A stretch of DNA of 64,000 nt from Branchiostoma floridae (lineage: Eukaryota; Chordata; Leptocardii; Amphioxiformes; Branchiostomatidae). The DNA lies in NCBI RefSeq assembly GCF_000003815.2, contig NC_049992.1:2017789-2081788 (forward strand). Direction: 5' to 3'. The position numbers and the translations under genes are program-made. Positions 60,011 through 64,000 of the stretch are shown here, piece after piece (positions within the stretch are counted from its first letter, which is position 1; every line of letters starts with the position of its first letter). Below the pieces are notes generated by a model. The model was not told the origin of the DNA. It saw nothing but the letters and a program-made list of their open reading frames with translations, and did not search any database.

Positions 60011-62124
60011 GAAATAAATTTTCCCAGCTTTCTGCAGTGTGCTAGAACATATATAGTAGTAAAATGTACTAGAACACCTTTTTTGATCACCTTGATACAT
60101 GTTTGTACCTGTAAAGTGAGTGCAAGCCCAGGGTTACCTGGAAAATGGGTCAGTACCCACAGTGTACCTATCCGGTAACACAAATAAACTATCGCACTGT
60201 CCAAGGTTTACGTTTCTTCTCTATTTACTGTGAAGGACTTTTAAACTTTTGGGAACTGGATTGTGTATATTGTAGTGAACTTTGAAGCTTAATGGCTAGT
60301 TCTTGTTGTAAAACGTCTTCTTCCTTTTTTGAGCAGGTTGTTTAGTCGAACATGCCAACATGAAACATGCAATGTCAGAGACAAGGACATTTATTGAGTA
60401 GGGGTATGATATAGTTCGTGTATGTGTGTAAACCTTAGTCATACTCATAGTAATTTAGTGACTTCTTACAATTTCAGACACAGAAAGTCTGAAACAACCT
60501 TTCTTGTGACATTTGATTATAAGGGTTTCACAAAACTCCTGTTAAGGTCTGGGGAGGGTGAAACTTGGCCCCAAAATTACCTAGATTCGGTAATCAACAA
60601 GGTGATACCAAGATTGTAACAAAGAAGTGCAGCACCATTATTCTATTGCTAAGGCAGTGCACAGCCCTGGATAAAAGAAGTTTATGGTAGAGGCAACAAC
60701 ATCCATGATACAGGACTACTAGGGCAGCCCTGCCATCCTCACCAACCTTGAGCAAGCTGGGAGTAGCAACTTAATAGTCTCTTGACTGAATTTCAAAAAT
60801 ACAAGTTTTCCAATGGTTTTCTGGGTAGGGCTAACATGGAGAGACAAGGCTTATTGATAAGGCGTGATAACACTACCAACAGTGCCTCTGATATATAGAA
60901 CTGGGACACCCCTCCCCCTCTAACCTTGAGCTGAGAGCAGCAGCTCCAGAGCCAAGTGAGTTGGACAAACGTGTGACATGCGATACCCGAGTCAAGTGGC
61001 GTCTGGCTGGACAGACTAACAATGGGCTGGGCTGGGAGGGGGGTGATATGGGCGTTACTCTGTCTGTAAATAGTGGAATACTTTGAACAAATGCGTATTA
61101 CTTCGATATTGTATTTTAACCAGCATCTATTGACCCATTGTTTTAACGTCGTGCATAAAGTTTTCTAATCGATGTATGTTGAATGGAACATGATTGTAAT
61201 GCCCTCGCAATTCAGCCTCTTAGGCTGCCAGGAGGACTATTATGCTTATTGCTTAATAATAAACCAGTCTACTCTGACAGCAATGTTTGATAATGGTTGC
61301 CATTTTGCCAATGTTTGAGGACCACCATTGTTCAACAATCACAATCTTGGCCTTGGTGTTTTTATCATATATTTGACCTTTATATCATATCAATAAATAT
61401 ATCATAGGAAAACACACAAGATGTAGGTTAACTTTAGCCATGACCCTCATCATGCCATCGAAGAAATGTTGCAGAATCATTGTTTGTTGTCAGATCCCTA
61501 ATCTTTGTTCTGTTGATTTAACGTTCAGTTTCAGATGTTGGTACCCACTTAAGGTTTCACTGCAAATCTGGATTCCTTCAAATGTCAAAATGTCCAGTCT
61601 GAATGTGATGACAAATATGTACTACCGAAAAACATACACCAGGCGACTTCCTTTGTAAGACCTGGTAATTTCATCATACCATATTCAGCACTTTTGTGGG
61701 TCCTTCAAAACTATAAATATTAGTTATTAGTATTACTTTTAAAATGTCAGAGTTTTCCCTTAACGATGGATTTATACTAATAGTGCTGCACCACCTTGTT
61801 ATAGGCTCTGCATCTTTTTGTGATGTTTTTAAATGTAGGTACTACTGAAATTATTCAAAACCTGCTTGATTTGGACAAATTTTCACCCTCCCCAGACTTA
61901 CACTACAGTTGCACATCGCTCTAAATCCTGGCAAGCCTTGCTGGTGTAAGCTAGCTTTGTTTGACAATGGTACCCTTCATAATGCATTTTAACAGGTGGC
62001 CATTCTTAATAACTCCAGTCTGGTGACTTCTGACCATGCCATGTGTGCCTACACCACATGTGAGGCACCAATTATTATAACTACTGACTTCAGGAACAGG
62101 TGGGGCCCAGATTGTGGGCTCTTG
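60011..62124. other. Intergenic DNA without a recognised gene
   Basis: Contains one inverted pair: GTCTGGGGAGGGTGAAA near 60548 and its reverse complement near 61887. A second weaker inverted pair (GTGCAGCAC) lies inside. This may mark two copies of one repeat family in opposite orientation. Confidence 0.4.
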
Positions 62125-63380
62125 TGTCAACAACAACCTCTGAATGTTCCCCAAAACATTCTCAGTCTATGACATCATGCTTTGGTTCAATGTCAGGTTG
62201 TCATGCCGATGTTTTCCTACTGGAGCATTTGAAAATACAGTGGAAGCTTAGGATTTTGGGCTCTAATATAAAAAAAAAAAAATGATGCCCGAATGTTAGT
62301 TACGCAAAACATTCTCAGTCTATGACATCATTCTCTGGTTCAATGTCAGGTCGTCATGCGGACGTTTTGCTGCAAATTTAAAAAGACGCATATGAAAAGC
62401 TATCATATAGTAGATGCTTTAGATTTTGGACTTCAATTTCAAATATAATGCCTGAATATTCTGCAAAACATTCTCAGTCTATGACATCATAAAGGTTCAA
62501 TGTCAGGTTGTCATGCTGGTGTTTTCCAACTGCAACTTCTTTTTAGAAGGCACAACAGCCTTGTCACAAACTTTTAGAGTAGGGGGCTAATATATGAAAG
62601 TAGCAGGCAAGGCGCATAGCGGCTTGCGGCGAGCCACGAAGTGGCGAGCGGGGGGTGGGTACGGGAGTGGGGTGTCCCCCCTTCCCGTAGGGGGGGTCTG
62701 GGGGGCCTGGGAAAATTTTTGAATTTAGACCCCTAAATATGGTTTGGGTAACTAAATATATTTTGGGTAACTTTTATTGTTATCTTTAAACTTTGAATTA
62801 ACAAAAAAATCCTGAATTTCAAAAAAATTTGGCATAGGTTCCCCGCTATGACCCCTAACCGGGGGCCAACTATCAGAAAACTGCCAGAGGTTTATCAAAA
62901 CAAATTGCTGGGGGATTTTGTAACTGGGAGCACTGGATTTAAACTTTTATTTTTTTAAATTCTACCCCAAAGTAGCCGGCTGGAAAAATGTAAGTAGGTG
63001 GCTAAAATCGCCGCCTGCCGCCTTGTTTTGACAAGGCTGATGTGATGAAAAGCTATCATAGTATATACAGTTGAAGCTTTAGATTTTGGGCTCTAATGTA
63101 AAATATAATGCCTGAATGTTCTGCAAAACATTCTCAGTCTATGACATCATAAAGGTTCAATGTCAGGTTGTCATGCTGGTGTCTTCTAACTGCAACTTTT
63201 TTTTAGAAGGCGCAAATAAAAAAAAAAGCTAGCACGAAGTTGGATGTTTAGATTTTGGCCTCTAAATGTAAAAAATAATGCCCGAAATGTTCTGCAAAAC
63301 ATTCTAATCTAAGTCCATGACAGCTTGCTCTCGTACCATGCCAGGTTGTCATGTGGATGTTTTGCTGGAACAGCAACTTT
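62125..63380. repeat. Tandem repeat of about 155-175 bp, five copies, interrupted
   Basis: Copies are recognised by ACATTCTCAGTCTATGACAT at about 62156, 62309, 62468 and 63128, and a diverged one near 63299. Each is followed by CAATGTCAGGTTGTCATG and preceded by TTTTGGGCTCTAA or a variant. Spacing between adjacent copies is 153, 159 and 171 bp. The gap between the third and fourth copies holds the element at 62551-63044. No coding capacity. Confidence 0.75.
62551..63044. mobile_element. MITE-like element inside the tandem repeat
   Basis: About 494 bp with inverted ends CACAACAGCCTTGTCA and (reverse-complemented right end) CACATCAGCCTTGTCA, 15 of 16 matching. The interior has a G-rich segment (62640-62720) unlike the host repeat. 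It splits the repeat unit otherwise continuous in other copies. No target-site duplication was found. Confidence 0.6.
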
Positions 63381-64000
63381 TGGAAGATTTGAATGGAGTC
63401 CAAAGTCCTTGTACAAGTTACAGACTGAGATCTGACGCAAGCTTTAAATGATCTACAAAAATTGGTCGCAAGCCAACAACAACAACATTCTGCATGTTCC
63501 TAAATGAGTTTTATAGATGGGGCTTAAATCTGACAATATCAATACTAAAACCTAAAAAAGAGTCACATGAATATTGTAACTAAACAAAAGATAATTGTTT
63601 AATTGTCTTGTCAATCTGTTGTTGAGGTAAAATGATGAATGACATCATCAATTTTCAAACCAATTTCCATTAGACAATGGGACATCTTTACAAGATGAAT
63701 TGTCATTTCTATGGCACAAAGAGACAGTTTGTTGTGAATGGCAAAGATTCTCCTGTAGAACATGTCTACTGAGATGGATTCACCCCCAAAGACCCAGACA
63801 ACAAAGACATGAATTTTTCATGGCCCACATGTATGTTTCTAATTCGAACAGAAAAAAAAAAACTCTCTATATATTTCCCTCCAAACAAAGTGCCAAACAC
63901 CTGACAGCACTATGATATTCATCATGTCTCTTTATGATGAATAAGTTGGGAACATTTATTTTTCTTGGGAGTTATGTGGAACTGTAACATCTGTTATGAA

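Noticed and set aside
1..64000. CRISPR arrays, tRNA or rRNA genes, bacterial operons
   Set aside because: No spaced identical repeats with unique spacers, no cloverleaf with conserved boxes and no rRNA sequence was recognised; gene structure is clearly eukaryotic.

Overview
The window looks like invertebrate-deuterostome nuclear DNA, most likely an amphioxus (Branchiostoma). Genes have GT-AG introns, intergenic DNA is AT-rich and littered with truncated LINEs and MITEs, and a chordate-style zyxin/LPP gene sits beside a tandem family of very large LRR-Roc-COR (ROCO) proteins. The organism is an inference, because no species-diagnostic sequence was searched.

Positions 1-35.3 kb hold three tandem plus-strand ROCO genes, here called A, B and C. 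Each has a leucine-rich-repeat array, a Roc GTPase and a COR domain in one giant exon, then small exons encoding an added C-terminal domain. A (1-5942, cut by the left edge) and B (12073-21652) end in a complete caspase domain with the catalytic His and the QACRG Cys in place. C (26668-35297) instead ends in ZU5, UPA and a GT4-type glycosyltransferase domain. All three leave the COR exon through a phase-1 intron, so the C-terminal modules look like exchangeable cassettes on a common sensor/switch chassis. This fits an expanded innate-immune or cell-death receptor family resembling PIDD, NLR and MFHAS1 proteins. It is the strongest candidate here for an undescribed system.

A and B with their flanks are a tandem duplication of about 14-16 kb. 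Each downstream flank holds a GC-rich putative 5' noncoding exon with a consensus donor, about 2.6-3.1 kb upstream of the next gene, and three copies of a ~150-bp module. B carries a 1-nt frameshift inside its ~70-repeat LRR array. C carries a 12-copy, 39-bp coding minisatellite between Roc and COR. A 5'-truncated LINE sits in A's downstream flank and is absent from the matching site after B.

Positions 35.3-39.2 kb are noncoding between convergent genes and include the probable 3' UTR of the next gene. From 55.6 down to 39.2 kb on the minus strand lies a zyxin-family gene (LPP/TRIP6-like): a [10 protein letters not shown] motif, FPPPPP Ena/VASP ligands, a Ser/Pro/Tyr-rich region, three LIM domains and a C-terminal PDZ ligand. 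Its exons join in frame to 543 codons. It has a pair of 68-nt mutually exclusive exons for the second zinc finger of LIM1 and an in-phase alternative first exon at 50.73-50.77 kb. A 5'-truncated LINE and copies of an exon end lie in its last intron.

Positions 55.6-64 kb show no convincing coding sequence. They contain a possible upstream promoter region, several MITE-like elements and a tandem repeat of about 155-175 bp interrupted by another element.
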